From: Brevibacterium iodinum ATCC 49514
Lineage (GTDB): Bacteria > Actinomycetota > Actinomycetes > Actinomycetales > Brevibacteriaceae
Reading direction: 5' to 3'
Assembly: GCF_900169265.1 (NCBI RefSeq)
Contig: NZ_FXYX01000004.1
Location: 1-64,000 of the forward strand
DNA: 64,000 nucleotides
Below are positions 25,564-33,158 of the stretch, piece after piece. The notes beneath the pieces are model-generated. The model was given only the letters and a program-made list of their open reading frames with translations, searched no databases and was not told the origin of the DNA. How positions within the stretch are numbered: the first letter of the stretch is position 1; each line of letters starts with the position of its first letter. Both the position numbers and the translations under genes were made by a program.

Positions 25564-25564
25564 A
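25559..25564. repeat. Right target-site duplication GCTAGA
   Basis: Exact copy of 22553-22558; its TAG serves as the transposase stop codon. Confidence 0.88.
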
Positions 25565-25568
25565 TCCG

Positions 25569-26381
25569 TCAACTGTCGAGGCTGTGCCAATCGTCCCCTA
25601 GCACCCAGCGAACAGCGGAGATTCGCCCTGAGAGGTAGCCCCACGCCCAGTCCGATTCCACATCCTTCGCCAGCTCTTCCACGCCGTACTGCTCCTCGAC
25701 TCGGCGCTTTGCTGCGAGCCTTCCAGACTTGATGTCATCGGGCCAATCGTAGAGATCCGAGTCCTCGTCCGCTGGTTTGCGCCCATACCAGAGTCGATCC
25801 ATGAGCGTTGACTCGGCCTTTAGAATCTCTGACACCCGTCGCAGCGTGCTCGTCCCTACATCGTGCTTGAAAGCTAGATCTAGGTTCTGCTCAACAAGCC
25901 GAAGGAGCTGCGGCTTCTCCCAGATGCGGATCCGGAAGGGCGGGTTGTTTGTGCGCAGGTAGTCCGCAATCCAATCCTTAGCCCCGTTGGTGAGATAGCC
26001 AGACGCAATGAAGAGGAGCACTGACGGACGCTCAGCACTGGCCCAGGTGATGGCTCCCTGAAGCGCGTCCGGAGGAACGCCGCGCTTGTAGTGCTTGCAA
26101 TCGACGAACCAGCGCTCCTCGTACTCGTGCCCGTCAAGGTCCTCCATTGACCGGCGAGCGACGATATCTCGGCCACGGTCGGAAGGCGATGCGGCGAGCG
26201 GAGTCCCCTTCCTCCAGTCCACATTGGAGAAGCCACTCTTGGCCATGAGGTCGAAGCAGAACTCTTCGAAGTCCGTGGGCGATAGGCCTCCGAAGTCGAG
26301 GGAGCCGAGGGCGAAGCCGTGCTCGGACTCGGCAACGTCCATCGCCTCCTCGTCGAGCGGATGTTCGGGCACCTTCTCCAT
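25569..26381 (-). CDS. Mrr-like restriction endonuclease domain protein
   Basis: 270 residues. The N-terminal third has LSPTDFEEFCFDLMAKSGF and the nuclease core GRDI (D72) followed by WFVDCKHYKRG (D94-x-K96), the PD-(D/E)xK pattern of Mrr-type restriction endonucleases, with a possible Gln at ALQGA. The C-terminal half is unassigned and contains a helical part rich in charged residues. Mrr proteins cut modified foreign DNA. The gene survives with its stop four bases from the IS481 target duplication. With its neighbours it suggests a defence island. Confidence 0.75.
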   Translation of the reverse strand: MEKVPEHPLDEEAMDVAESEHGFALGSLDFGGLSPTDFEEFCFDLMAKSGFSNVDWRKGTPLAASPSDRGRDIVARRSMEDLDGHEYEERWFVDCKHYKRGVPPDALQGAITWASAERPSVLLFIASGYLTNGAKDWIADYLRTNNPPFRIRIWEKPQLLRLVEQNLDLAFKHDVGTSTLRRVSEILKAESTLMDRLWYGRKPADEDSDLYDWPDDIKSGRLAAKRRVEEQYGVEELAKDVESDWAWGYLSGRISAVRWVLGDDWHSLDS

Positions 26382-26489
26382 GCGGCCAGTTTATGAAGCG
26401 CCAGGCACGAAGGAAGCCCGGCGTCCACTTGGGCTGCCGGCGTGCTACTAGCAGTCGTCTGCGATTACCCCGGGGGACGTGATGTCGGA

Positions 26490-27263
26490 CTAGCTCCTCA
26501 CGATTGGCGGTTCGGGACGCCCTGGCTCCCTGATCTCCCAGCCGATCTTCTTGCCCAGGTCACCGAAGCAGCCCTGGACGCCGAGGCGGTGGACGCAAAA
26601 CCACCAGGCCTCCAGCTCGTCGGCGATGTAGCCCCGCAGCCTGGCCTCGTACTCGTCCAGCGCCTGGTTGTCTCCGTAGGGGATATCGGCGAACTCTGGC
26701 TCTGTCGTCCTAACGTGGAACTCGACCCGCCCCCAGTACTCGGACGGTGGATCGTCCGAGCCGGGCTCGTTGGTCGCGAGGACGTCCAAGTGGTGAAAGC
26801 GCCCCGACTTCCCGTATCGAGCGAAAGTCGCGAAGAGGAGCGGGAGCGCGGTGCTCTCGCTGATCCGAGTAGCGAGAGTCTCCGCGTACCCGGTGTGAGT
26901 GGTCCTTGCCAGGCCGCGTTCGATCGCCGTGTCGAGCAGCTGACTTAACGTCTGGATGTCATGGCCCCAGTCGTCCTTCAGCCTCTTCTTGGAAGGCCAT
27001 AGACCCGACGCCTCGACCTCGTTGCAGCCGAGCATGACCTTCATGGCCTTCTCCACGCCGATGCTACCCAGAGTGAATACGCCATCGCCGTGCAGGGAGA
27101 CGACGCGAAGGCTCCGGATCGCCTCCACGGAGTCGCGCAGGAGGTTGCGCACTGACTCGGCCTTTTCAAGCAACGCGAACCCCTGACGCGTGGACAACGC
27201 AGGGTGCAGTCCAGGTCGGCGCCCCTGCGACGGGCTCGATGACATTCCCTCGAGCCTCCTCAC
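26490..27263 (-). CDS. Uncharacterised HEPN-like protein
   Basis: 257 residues; the start could also be the ATG six codons later. The central region LGSIGVEKAMKVMLGC ... DWGHDIQTLSQLLD has the helix pattern and the conserved His of HEPN nucleases and HEPN-like partners, but the typical Rx4-6H motif is not clear. The C-terminal part is novel to me. It lies 108 bp upstream of the Mrr-like gene on the same strand, so the two may form one defence operon. Function is unproved. Confidence 0.45.
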   Translation of the reverse strand: MRRLEGMSSSPSQGRRPGLHPALSTRQGFALLEKAESVRNLLRDSVEAIRSLRVVSLHGDGVFTLGSIGVEKAMKVMLGCNEVEASGLWPSKKRLKDDWGHDIQTLSQLLDTAIERGLARTTHTGYAETLATRISESTALPLLFATFARYGKSGRFHHLDVLATNEPGSDDPPSEYWGRVEFHVRTTEPEFADIPYGDNQALDEYEARLRGYIADELEAWWFCVHRLGVQGCFGDLGKKIGWEIREPGRPEPPIVRS

Positions 27264-27352
27264 GCGCCTGTGGTCTCCCTCTTGCCCAGGATAGGCGTGT
27301 AATGCCGCATCATGAGCGGCGTACGCTCGCCACCGCGCGAGTCGCCGTGACC

Positions 27353-27401
27353 AAAGGTTATTCGGCTACGGAACGTGGTGGAGTTCCGCTTCAACGTGTA
27401 G
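27353..27401 (+). repeat. Recurring gene-tail scar 4, 49-bp form
   Basis: Encodes KVIRLRNVVEFRFNV followed by TAG and matches scar 3 at 46 of 49 bases. The first recognisable higB codons start right after its stop, so the join lies within a few bases. Confidence 0.85.
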
Positions 27402-27438
27402 TCGCGTCCTGTTCAACCCCTGGCGCGAACGCCGGACC

Positions 27439-27645
27439 GTGCAGCGAGCGACTCTGCGAAAGCTCGAGCTGATTCATGCCGCGAGGGACGTCGAGGACCT
27501 CCGGATCCCGCCCGGGTACCACCTGGAGCGTCTCGTCGGCGATCGTCGCGGCCAGCACAGCATCCGCGTGAACGCGCAGTGGCGTTTCTGCTTCGTCTGG
27601 AGAGATGGAGGTGCGGAAGATGTCGAACTCGTCGACTACCACTGA
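27439..27645 (+). CDS. higB: HigB/RelE-type toxin, N-terminally shortened
   Basis: GTG 27439 gives 68 residues: RATLRKLELIHAARDVEDL, then HSIRVNAQWRFCFVWRDG and EDVELVDYH, the diagnostic end of HigB killer proteins (mRNA interferases acting on the ribosome). The family is about 92 residues. The missing N-terminal part is partly present in frame upstream (VLFNPWRERR) but without a start, because scar 4 ends there. The toxin may be inactive or use the late GTG. It overlaps higA by 26 bp. Confidence 0.75.
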   Translation: MQRATLRKLELIHAARDVEDLRIPPGYHLERLVGDRRGQHSIRVNAQWRFCFVWRDGGAEDVELVDYH

Positions 27646-27940
27646 GGGCGACCTGATCGAGCCGATCCACCCTGGAGAGATCCTCATGGAGGACTTCATC
27701 GAGGGCTTCGGGATCACGCAGAACAAGCTGGCGGTGTCGATCGGAGTGCCGCCGCGGCGCATCAACGAGATCGTGCACGGCAAACGGGGGATCACCGCTG
27801 ATACGGCGATCCGTCTGGCGCGCTACTTCGGGACGTCCGAGGAGTTCTGGATGAACCTGCAATCTCACTACGAGCTGCGGATCGAGCGGCGAGGGCTACG
27901 CGACCAGGTCGCGACGATCACGCCTCTCGCGGTCGCGTGA
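27620..27940 (+). CDS. higA: HigA antitoxin
   Basis: 106 residues from ATG 27620. The XRE-type HTH is clear: PIHPGEILMEDFIEGFG, then ITQNKLAVSIGVPPRRINEI and ITADTAIRLARYFGTSEEFW. HigA neutralises HigB and represses the operon. It is translated overlapping higB, and its stop overlaps the GTG of the Nudix gene (GTGA). Confidence 0.88.
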   Translation: MSNSSTTTEGDLIEPIHPGEILMEDFIEGFGITQNKLAVSIGVPPRRINEIVHGKRGITADTAIRLARYFGTSEEFWMNLQSHYELRIERRGLRDQVATITPLAVA

Positions 27941-28224
27941 TCGTGCTGCCGGAGGCATTGCGAGTTGAGGCACAAGCCGACGAGGTCGAGAGGTTTGTCG
28001 TCGGGGCCGTGGTGCACCATCGCGGAGCCGTGCTCATCGTCCGGCACAACGATCTCGATGAATTCTTCCCCGGGATCGAGGAGCTGCCCTCCGGTGGGGT
28101 CGAGGCGGGTGAGACCTTGGCGGAGGCGCTTGATCGAGAGCTGCTCGAGGAAGTCGGATTCGGGGCGGGTGGCATCGACTGCGACTTCCGCATCGGGTCT
28201 GAGCAGTTACGACAAGCGCATTGA
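27937..28224 (+). pseudogene. Nudix hydrolase, C-terminally truncated
   Basis: 95 residues from GTG 27937. The Nudix box GGVEAGETLAEALDRELLEEVGF is complete (consensus Gx5Ex7REUxEExGU), preceded by the strand pattern FVVGAVVHHRGAVLIVRHND. Nudix enzymes are usually 130-160 residues, and this one stops about 20 residues after the box. The sequence then continues as a second higBA copy, so its 3' end was lost by recombination. Confidence 0.75.
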
Positions 28225-28485
28225 TCGCGCAGTGGCGGCTCTGCTTCGTCTGGAGAGATGGAACTACAGACAATGTCGAGCTCGTCTACTAACGCTGAGG
28301 GCGATCTGATCGAGCCCATCCACTCGGGAGAGATCCTGATGGAGGAACTTCATCGAGGGGTTCGGGATCACGCAGAACAAGCTCGCCATGTCGATCGGAA
28401 TGCCGCCGCGACGCATCGACTAGCTGCGTCGTGAGCGGCGGACGCTGCGCGACAGGATCTCTGCGATCACACCTCTCGTAATCGC
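28225..28485 (+). pseudogene. Second, decayed higBA copy
   Basis: The DNA repeats the end of higB (RAVAALLRLERW in one frame; QWRLCFVWRDG in another) and then higA (SSTNAEGDLIEPIHSGEILME, then after a frame change GFGITQNKLAMSIGMPPRRID followed by a stop). A late match (LRDRISAITPLVIA) corresponds to the HigA C-terminus. At least one base insertion and one in-frame stop make it non-functional. It is a near copy of 27600-27940 rather than an unrelated system. Confidence 0.8.
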
Positions 28486-28524
28486 ACAGCCGTTCGACTC
28501 GTCGTGGAATCCGGTCTGCCGAAG

Positions 28525-28543
28525 GTTCCGCTTCAACGTCTGA
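28525..28543 (+). repeat. Recurring gene-tail scar 5, shortened
   Basis: GTTCCGCTTCAACGTCTGA encodes FRFNV-stop and is preceded by CGGTCTGCCGAAG, a degenerate form of CGGCTACCGAACG in scar 3 with a gap of about eight bases. It closes the higBA module. Confidence 0.65.
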
Positions 28544-28657
28544 GGCAAGCGTTAATAGGTGGGCGCTCTCCGTTCTGCCCGGCGTCCGCGGCAGAGGCTG
28601 GGGCACTGTGGCAACGACAGCTCGAGCTGTCACTGTGCTTCCCGGGCTCAGAACGCC

Positions 28658-28712
28658 CGAATCATTGCCCAGAGGCCCGACGGCTCGGGACATGTGCGGA
28701 TGGAGTGCGGCG
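28658..28712. repeat. Dispersed 55-bp intergenic repeat, copy A
   Basis: About 75% identical to 34553-34608, with shared blocks GAATCATTGC, ACATGT, GATGG and GTGCGGCG. It lies just beyond the mesD stop. No coding meaning is seen. Confidence 0.55.
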
Positions 28713-28716
28713 GCGG

Positions 28717-29757
28717 TCAGACCCCTGACGAAACCAGCTCCTCGCGGACGATCGCTGTTCCCGCACTCAAGGCGCTCATCTTCGCGAGGGAGACGTCGCG
28801 CGCGAAGGGGGCCATGCCGCAGTTCGTGCTCGGAATGAGCTTGTCCGCGTCGGCGAAATTCAGTGCCTTGCGCAAAGTGGCGGCGACCTCCTCCGGTGTC
28901 TCGATGGTCTCATTTGCCACGTCGATGGCGCCGAGCATGACCTTCTTGCCGCGGATCAGTTCGATGAGGTCCATCGGGACATGGGAGTTGTGGCATTCGA
29001 GCGAGACGATGTCGAGGCTCGAGCGCTGTAGGAGGGGGAAGGATTCCTCGTACTGGCGCCACTCGGACCCGAGGGTCGTTTTCCAGTCGTTGTTCGCCTT
29101 GATCCCATAGCCGTAGCAGATATGCACTGCGGTCTCGGCCCGCAGACCTTCCGCGGCTCGTTCGAGCGCGGCGACTCCCCAGTCTTTCATCTCCTCGAAG
29201 AAGACATTGAATGCGGGCTCGTCGAACTGGATGATATCCACTCCCGCCGCCTCCAGGTCCTTTGCCTCCTGATTGAGGACCGTGGCGAATTCCCAGGCCA
29301 GCTTCTCGCGGCTCTTGTAGTGGTCGTCATAAAGTGTGTCGATCATCGTCATCGGACCCGGCAGCGCCCACTTGATCGGCTGATCGGTCTGCTGGCGGAG
29401 GAACTTCGCATCGTCGACGAAGACCGGTTTCTCACGGCTCACGGCGCTGACGACTGTGGGTACGCTTGCGTCGTAGCGATCGCGGATCCGAACCGTCTTG
29501 CGCTTCTCGAAATCGACTCCGCTGAGATGCTCGATGAACGTCGTCACGAAGTGTTGGCGGGTCTGCTCTCCGTCGCTGACGATGTCGATGCCGCGGTTGG
29601 ACTGCTCATGAGTTGAGATGCGCAGGGCATCGCGCTTGCCCTCGACCAAGGCATCGCCCTGCAGGCTCCAGGGGGACCAGAGGGTTTCGGGCTGCGCGAG
29701 CCAGGACGGCTTCGGCAGACTGCCGACGATTGAGGTGGGCAACAGCGGCTGCGTCAT
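28717..29757 (-). CDS. mesD: Core methionine synthase, folate-independent (MesD-like)
   Basis: 346 residues from ATG 29757, preceded by GGAGAAG; a longer frame exists but overlaps mesX. It is a MetE C-terminal-domain-only protein: LPTSIVGSLPKPSWL at the start, VSDGEQTRQHF, DIIQFDEPAF, VHICYGYG (zinc His-x-Cys) and STNCGMAPFARD (second zinc Cys). Short MetE-like proteins next to DUF1852 are the MesD family, shown to make methionine without a folate donor and to need MesX and oxygen. The DUF1852 gene is immediately upstream, 17 bp away, which supports this call. Confidence 0.85.
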   Translation of the reverse strand: MTQPLLPTSIVGSLPKPSWLAQPETLWSPWSLQGDALVEGKRDALRISTHEQSNRGIDIVSDGEQTRQHFVTTFIEHLSGVDFEKRKTVRIRDRYDASVPTVVSAVSREKPVFVDDAKFLRQQTDQPIKWALPGPMTMIDTLYDDHYKSREKLAWEFATVLNQEAKDLEAAGVDIIQFDEPAFNVFFEEMKDWGVAALERAAEGLRAETAVHICYGYGIKANNDWKTTLGSEWRQYEESFPLLQRSSLDIVSLECHNSHVPMDLIELIRGKKVMLGAIDVANETIETPEEVAATLRKALNFADADKLIPSTNCGMAPFARDVSLAKMSALSAGTAIVREELVSSGV

Positions 29758-29774
29758 CGTTTCTTCTCCTGCGG

Positions 29775-30767
29775 TCATGCGACTGGGACGGGTCGGTCGG
29801 AAGCCCACTGCTCGAGCATCTCTCGGTGCGGGTTGACGAAGAACTTCTCCGTGAACTTTCCCTGTCTGATTCCGAGCTGGTTGCGTTCGACGCGATCATA
29901 TGTGACGGGCATCTCCGAGAAGTCGTGGCGGTCCAGCGTCGGCCAGTAGATCTCTCCGGCGGCGGTATTCGCGTTGTAGATCTCGGGCCGATAGATCTTC
30001 TGGAAAGTCTCCATCGTGCTGATCGTGCCGATGAGCGCCAGATCGGAATAGTCGCCGAGGAGGTCGCCGCGATGATAGAAGGCCAGCGGTGCGACGCTGC
30101 CCGGCGGCATGAAATACCTCACCTGGAGTCCCATCTTCGCGAAGTAGTCATCGGTCAGTGAATAATCGTCCTGCTGGTATTCGAACCCGAGAATCGGGTG
30201 GTGATGCTCGGTCCGACGATACGACTTGCTTGTGGACACGCTGATGCAGATCACGGGTGCCGTCTGGAACCGTTCCCGATAGGCGGCAGAATCGAGGAAG
30301 TGTTGGAATAGTTTGCCATGCAGATCACCGAAGTCATCGGGGACCGTGAACTCGGTTGCGGCCTCATTGGCAGCCGGCAGCCGCACGCTGAAATCGAAAT
30401 CGCGGACGAAGGACGAGAAATTGTTCCCCACGATCCCGGGGTGACGTTTTCCGGTCTGTCTGTCGATGATCTGGATATCCAGGACTTCGAGCAGGGGGAA
30501 CTCCTGTTCCCGGCCGCCAGTGGTGAAGTGAAGTCCTCCGGAGACGATGTCGAGTTCGAGGACATAGCGATCCCGGTCGGGATTGTCCCAGGACGCGAGT
30601 TCGTTGAAGCGGCGATGGATGATGCTCAGAGCAGTGCGGAGGTTCTGCCGACGGTCCTCGCCCCTGGCGAGGTTGGCGAAGTTCGTCGTCGCTCGGGTGC
30701 TCTCCGATGGCGAGTAGTCCTCGTCGAATCGAGTCGTGGTGATGCTGAATGAGAACTCAGGTGTCAT
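29775..30767 (-). CDS. mesX: DUF1852 protein, MesX-like partner of methionine synthase
   Basis: 330 residues from ATG 30767. Contains FSFSITTTRFDEDYSPSEST, LDIVSGGLHFTTGG, GNNFSSFVRDFDFS and the C-terminal RQGKFTEKFFVNPHREMLEQW, all characteristic of DUF1852. MesX is required with MesD for folate-independent methionine synthesis; its chemistry is not established. It is the first gene of the mesX-mesD pair and is divergent from a LysR regulator. Confidence 0.85.
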   Translation of the reverse strand: MTPEFSFSITTTRFDEDYSPSESTRATTNFANLARGEDRRQNLRTALSIIHRRFNELASWDNPDRDRYVLELDIVSGGLHFTTGGREQEFPLLEVLDIQIIDRQTGKRHPGIVGNNFSSFVRDFDFSVRLPAANEAATEFTVPDDFGDLHGKLFQHFLDSAAYRERFQTAPVICISVSTSKSYRRTEHHHPILGFEYQQDDYSLTDDYFAKMGLQVRYFMPPGSVAPLAFYHRGDLLGDYSDLALIGTISTMETFQKIYRPEIYNANTAAGEIYWPTLDRHDFSEMPVTYDRVERNQLGIRQGKFTEKFFVNPHREMLEQWASDRPVPVA

Positions 30768-30890
30768 GGACGTCCAATTCGGTGGGTGTTCGGCCGGTTG
30801 CGGTCGTTTGCATATCTGTGATCCATCCTGCCCGTCCCCGGCGGTCATCGGGTAACTCGGGGGAACTATGGATTCCTATAGCCTTAGACT

Positions 30891-31838
30891 ATGTCTCGAG
30901 GTCTGAAGAACATCACGCTGCTGCAACTCCAGTACTTCATCGAGGTCGCCTCGGAGGGGTCGTTCACCGCCGCAGCCGATCTCCTCTATGTCTCCCAGCC
31001 GACCATGTCTGCCGCGATGAAGGACCTGGAGACCCGTGTGGATCGCGCTCTGCTCATCCGATCCGCCCGCGGGGTGACTTTGACTGACGACGGTGTGGAG
31101 TTCCTCGGCTATGCCCGGCAGGTCGTCGAACAGGTGGAACTGCTCGAACAGCACTACTTAGGGCGCCCACCGTCACGGCGTCTGCTCGGAGTCTCGGCGC
31201 AGCACTACTCGTTCGTCGTCGATGCTTTCGTTCGGATGGTCAAGGCCAGCGATGCTGCCGAGTACGAGTTCTCACTGCGAGAGACGCGTACCTGGGACAT
31301 CATCGAAGACGTTCGCACGCTCCGCAGTGAGCTCGGCATCCTCTACCGCAACGATTTCAACAGGAAGGTCATCGACAAACTGCTGCGAGACTCCGGGCTT
31401 GCGTTCCACCCGCTTTTCCTCGCCTCTCCGCACATCTTCATCTCTCGTACGAACCCGCTTGCCTCCCGCCGCCGCGTCACCCTTGACGATCTCGCCGCCC
31501 TGCCGCGGCTCACTTTCGACCAGGGGGCGAACAACTCGTTCTCCTTCGCCGAGGAGATTCTCTCCACCCTGTCGAGCAAGCAGGAGATCCGGGTTTCTGA
31601 CCGTGCGACCATCTTCAACCTGATGATCGGACTCGACGGCTACACCATCTCGACGGGCATCATCAGCGACGATCTCGATCCGGCCATTGTCGCGATTCCA
31701 CTCGAGGTCGAGGAACGCATCGAGATCGGCTGGATCGGTCATTCCGGGATCCCGCTGACCGAACAGGCGCAGCGCTACCTCGACGAAGTGCGGGCCGTCG
31801 TCGGCGGTTTCGGCATTGCGCTGCTCGACCGGCCTTGA
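30891..31838 (+). CDS. LysR-family regulator next to mesXD
   Basis: 315 residues. The N-terminal wHTH is LLQLQYFIEVASEGSFTAAA then DLLYVSQPTMSAAMKDLE, at about 10-48; the C-terminal LysR substrate domain follows. Its promoter region of 123 bp is shared with the divergent mesX gene. The likely role is control of mesXD in response to sulfur amino acid status, as MetR does for metE, inferred from position. Confidence 0.85.
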   Translation: MSRGLKNITLLQLQYFIEVASEGSFTAAADLLYVSQPTMSAAMKDLETRVDRALLIRSARGVTLTDDGVEFLGYARQVVEQVELLEQHYLGRPPSRRLLGVSAQHYSFVVDAFVRMVKASDAAEYEFSLRETRTWDIIEDVRTLRSELGILYRNDFNRKVIDKLLRDSGLAFHPLFLASPHIFISRTNPLASRRRVTLDDLAALPRLTFDQGANNSFSFAEEILSTLSSKQEIRVSDRATIFNLMIGLDGYTISTGIISDDLDPAIVAIPLEVEERIEIGWIGHSGIPLTEQAQRYLDEVRAVVGGFGIALLDRP

Positions 31839-32149
31839 CCGAGGGCAGCGCCGAGGCGGTTCCCTCGACCCACGAGATCGTCAGTTCGTCAGCGCTCCCT
31901 CGGCAAAGGCCGCCGACGCCGCTGTGCGGCAGACGCTCTGCTGTGGCATGTTTGAGGAGCACCGGAGTCGGGCTAGTCGATCCGCGGTGGAAGATCAACT
32001 GATGACGCCTCGCACGATCGATGTCGTCGCCCGTCAGGATCCCGCGTCAGCTGATCTGACCGAGTTCCGGCCGATGTTCAACCGAGAGAACTCGATGGTT
32101 CCGGCGAGTGGGTTTTCGAATAGCCGTACGGCTAGTCTTCGCTTGGTCT
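31839..32149. other. Stretch without a recognisable gene
   Basis: Right of the LysR gene no conserved frame is seen. A minus-strand frame ending at 32034 has a plausible composition in its last part (FDPRLDVETKRRLAVRLFEN) but no family is recognised; it could be the tail of a lost gene. Confidence 0.4.
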
Positions 32150-32488
32150 CCACGTCAAGGCGCGGATCGAACAGTGCGTGCGGGATCGGTGGCGGGTATG
32201 GCAGCTGGTGAGTGGTGGCAGGCCGACGACTCGCCGCGCCCCTCGCTTGAAGACCACCTCGGTGCAGGGGCCGTGCTCTCTGGGGTTGCAGATCGCGGCA
32301 TCCGCGAGGCGATGAGTCCTGTAGCCTCAGCTGCCGCCGACCTAGTCGAGGCAGCGAGGCCACGTCTGACTCCGGCCCTGGCCGAATGCGTCAGGGCTCG
32401 AGAGCTGGAAGCGATGGGATTTCACTCCGACGTTGAAGCGGCACCCTCGTCGGACGTCTCATGGGTGAAACTCAGATTCGACGTCTAG
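32150..32488 (+). pseudogene. 2-phosphosulfolactate phosphatase (ComB)-like, C-terminal fragment
   Basis: The frame reads AGSVAGMAAGEWW, PSLEDHLGAGAVLSGV and LAECVRARELEAMGFHSDVEAA, matching the C-terminal third of ComB-type phosphatases (xAAGExW ... LEDxLGAGAV ... GRELxxxGF). It ends DVSWVKLRFDV. The N-terminal two-thirds are absent. It is the only copy of a VxxRFxV-stop tail that still has a gene body, so the ComB 3' end is the candidate target of the events that left scars 1-5. Confidence 0.55.
32465..32488 (+). repeat. Gene-tail relative 6 (VKLRFDV-stop)
   Basis: GTG AAA CTC AGA TTC GAC GTC TAG. It is diverged from scars 1-5 but has the same spacing to the stop and the block TTCrACGTCTAr. 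An NmrA-like remnant on the minus strand takes its stop codon from this sequence, so a junction lies here. Confidence 0.55.
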
Positions 32489-32637
32489 TGGACGGTGACC
32501 GTGTCGGCGTCGGCCACCCATTTTTCGTCGTCCACGACCACGCGCTCGATTCGGCGTCCGCCGATTTCGGACGCGGAAGCGGCGAAGTCCGCGAGGGTGA
32601 CCGGCTCGGGCAGCGTCAGGTCGATCGGGCCCTCAAA
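32485..32637 (-). pseudogene. NmrA-type oxidoreductase fragment
   Basis: Minus-strand frame PIDLTLPEPVTLADFAASAS, then EIGGRRIERVVVDDEKWVAD. This matches the C-terminal half of NmrA-like NAD(P)-binding proteins (opening of the substrate domain). After WVAD it ends within a few residues at a stop provided by the tail sequence 6, and the N-terminal part is also missing, so both ends are cut. Confidence 0.6.
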
Positions 32638-33158
32638 TGGTTCGACCGTCTTCTGAAGCGGATTCCGCCTTGGCAGATCGGCGTCAGTGTCCGCGATCCC
32701 TCGCGTGCGACCCATTTGGCCGATCAAGGAGTCCGCGTCCGGCAGGGGTTCTCCTCCAGGAGTATCGCGGCTCCGAGCAGTTGCTGGCCCTGTGCCAAAC
32801 CGGAACGGAATTCCACGACAGCCTTGTCGCTCAGGGGCACGACGCCGGCGTATTGGTCCCCGACTTCACAGCAGAAGACTTCCAATCACTTGCCCGCGAC
32901 AATGCTCTCGTCCTCAAACACGGGGGCCGACCGCCTCGAGCCGACAATGACCGCCGAACAGCATTCCAGCTCGGTGGGATCTGCCGATCGTCCAGCGTGC
33001 CCGACTAGCCTCGCGACATCGATGAGGCTGACTCAGTGCAGGGATTCTCTGCTGACCTCGGCTGCCCTCCCACGGCCGTGGGCGCAGGCCGATTCATCTG
33101 GGTTGTGAGAATCGGACTGCGTTAAAGTGGCCCCTGGCGTCAGGAGGTGACCGCCACG
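32638..33158. other. Remnant region without an assigned gene
   Basis: A plus-strand frame ending at 33008 contains LLALCQTGTEFHDSLVAQG and FTAEDFQSLARDNALVLKHG, which looks protein-like but is not recognised and has no proper start. The rest up to the esterase is non-coding, with an AGGAGG ribosome-binding site at 33142-33147. Confidence 0.4.

Noticed and set aside
31990-32363. Minus-strand frame of 109 codons over the ComB-like fragment
   Set aside because: Its first half is antisense to the ComB-like coding sequence and the remainder matches no family; treated as shadow.
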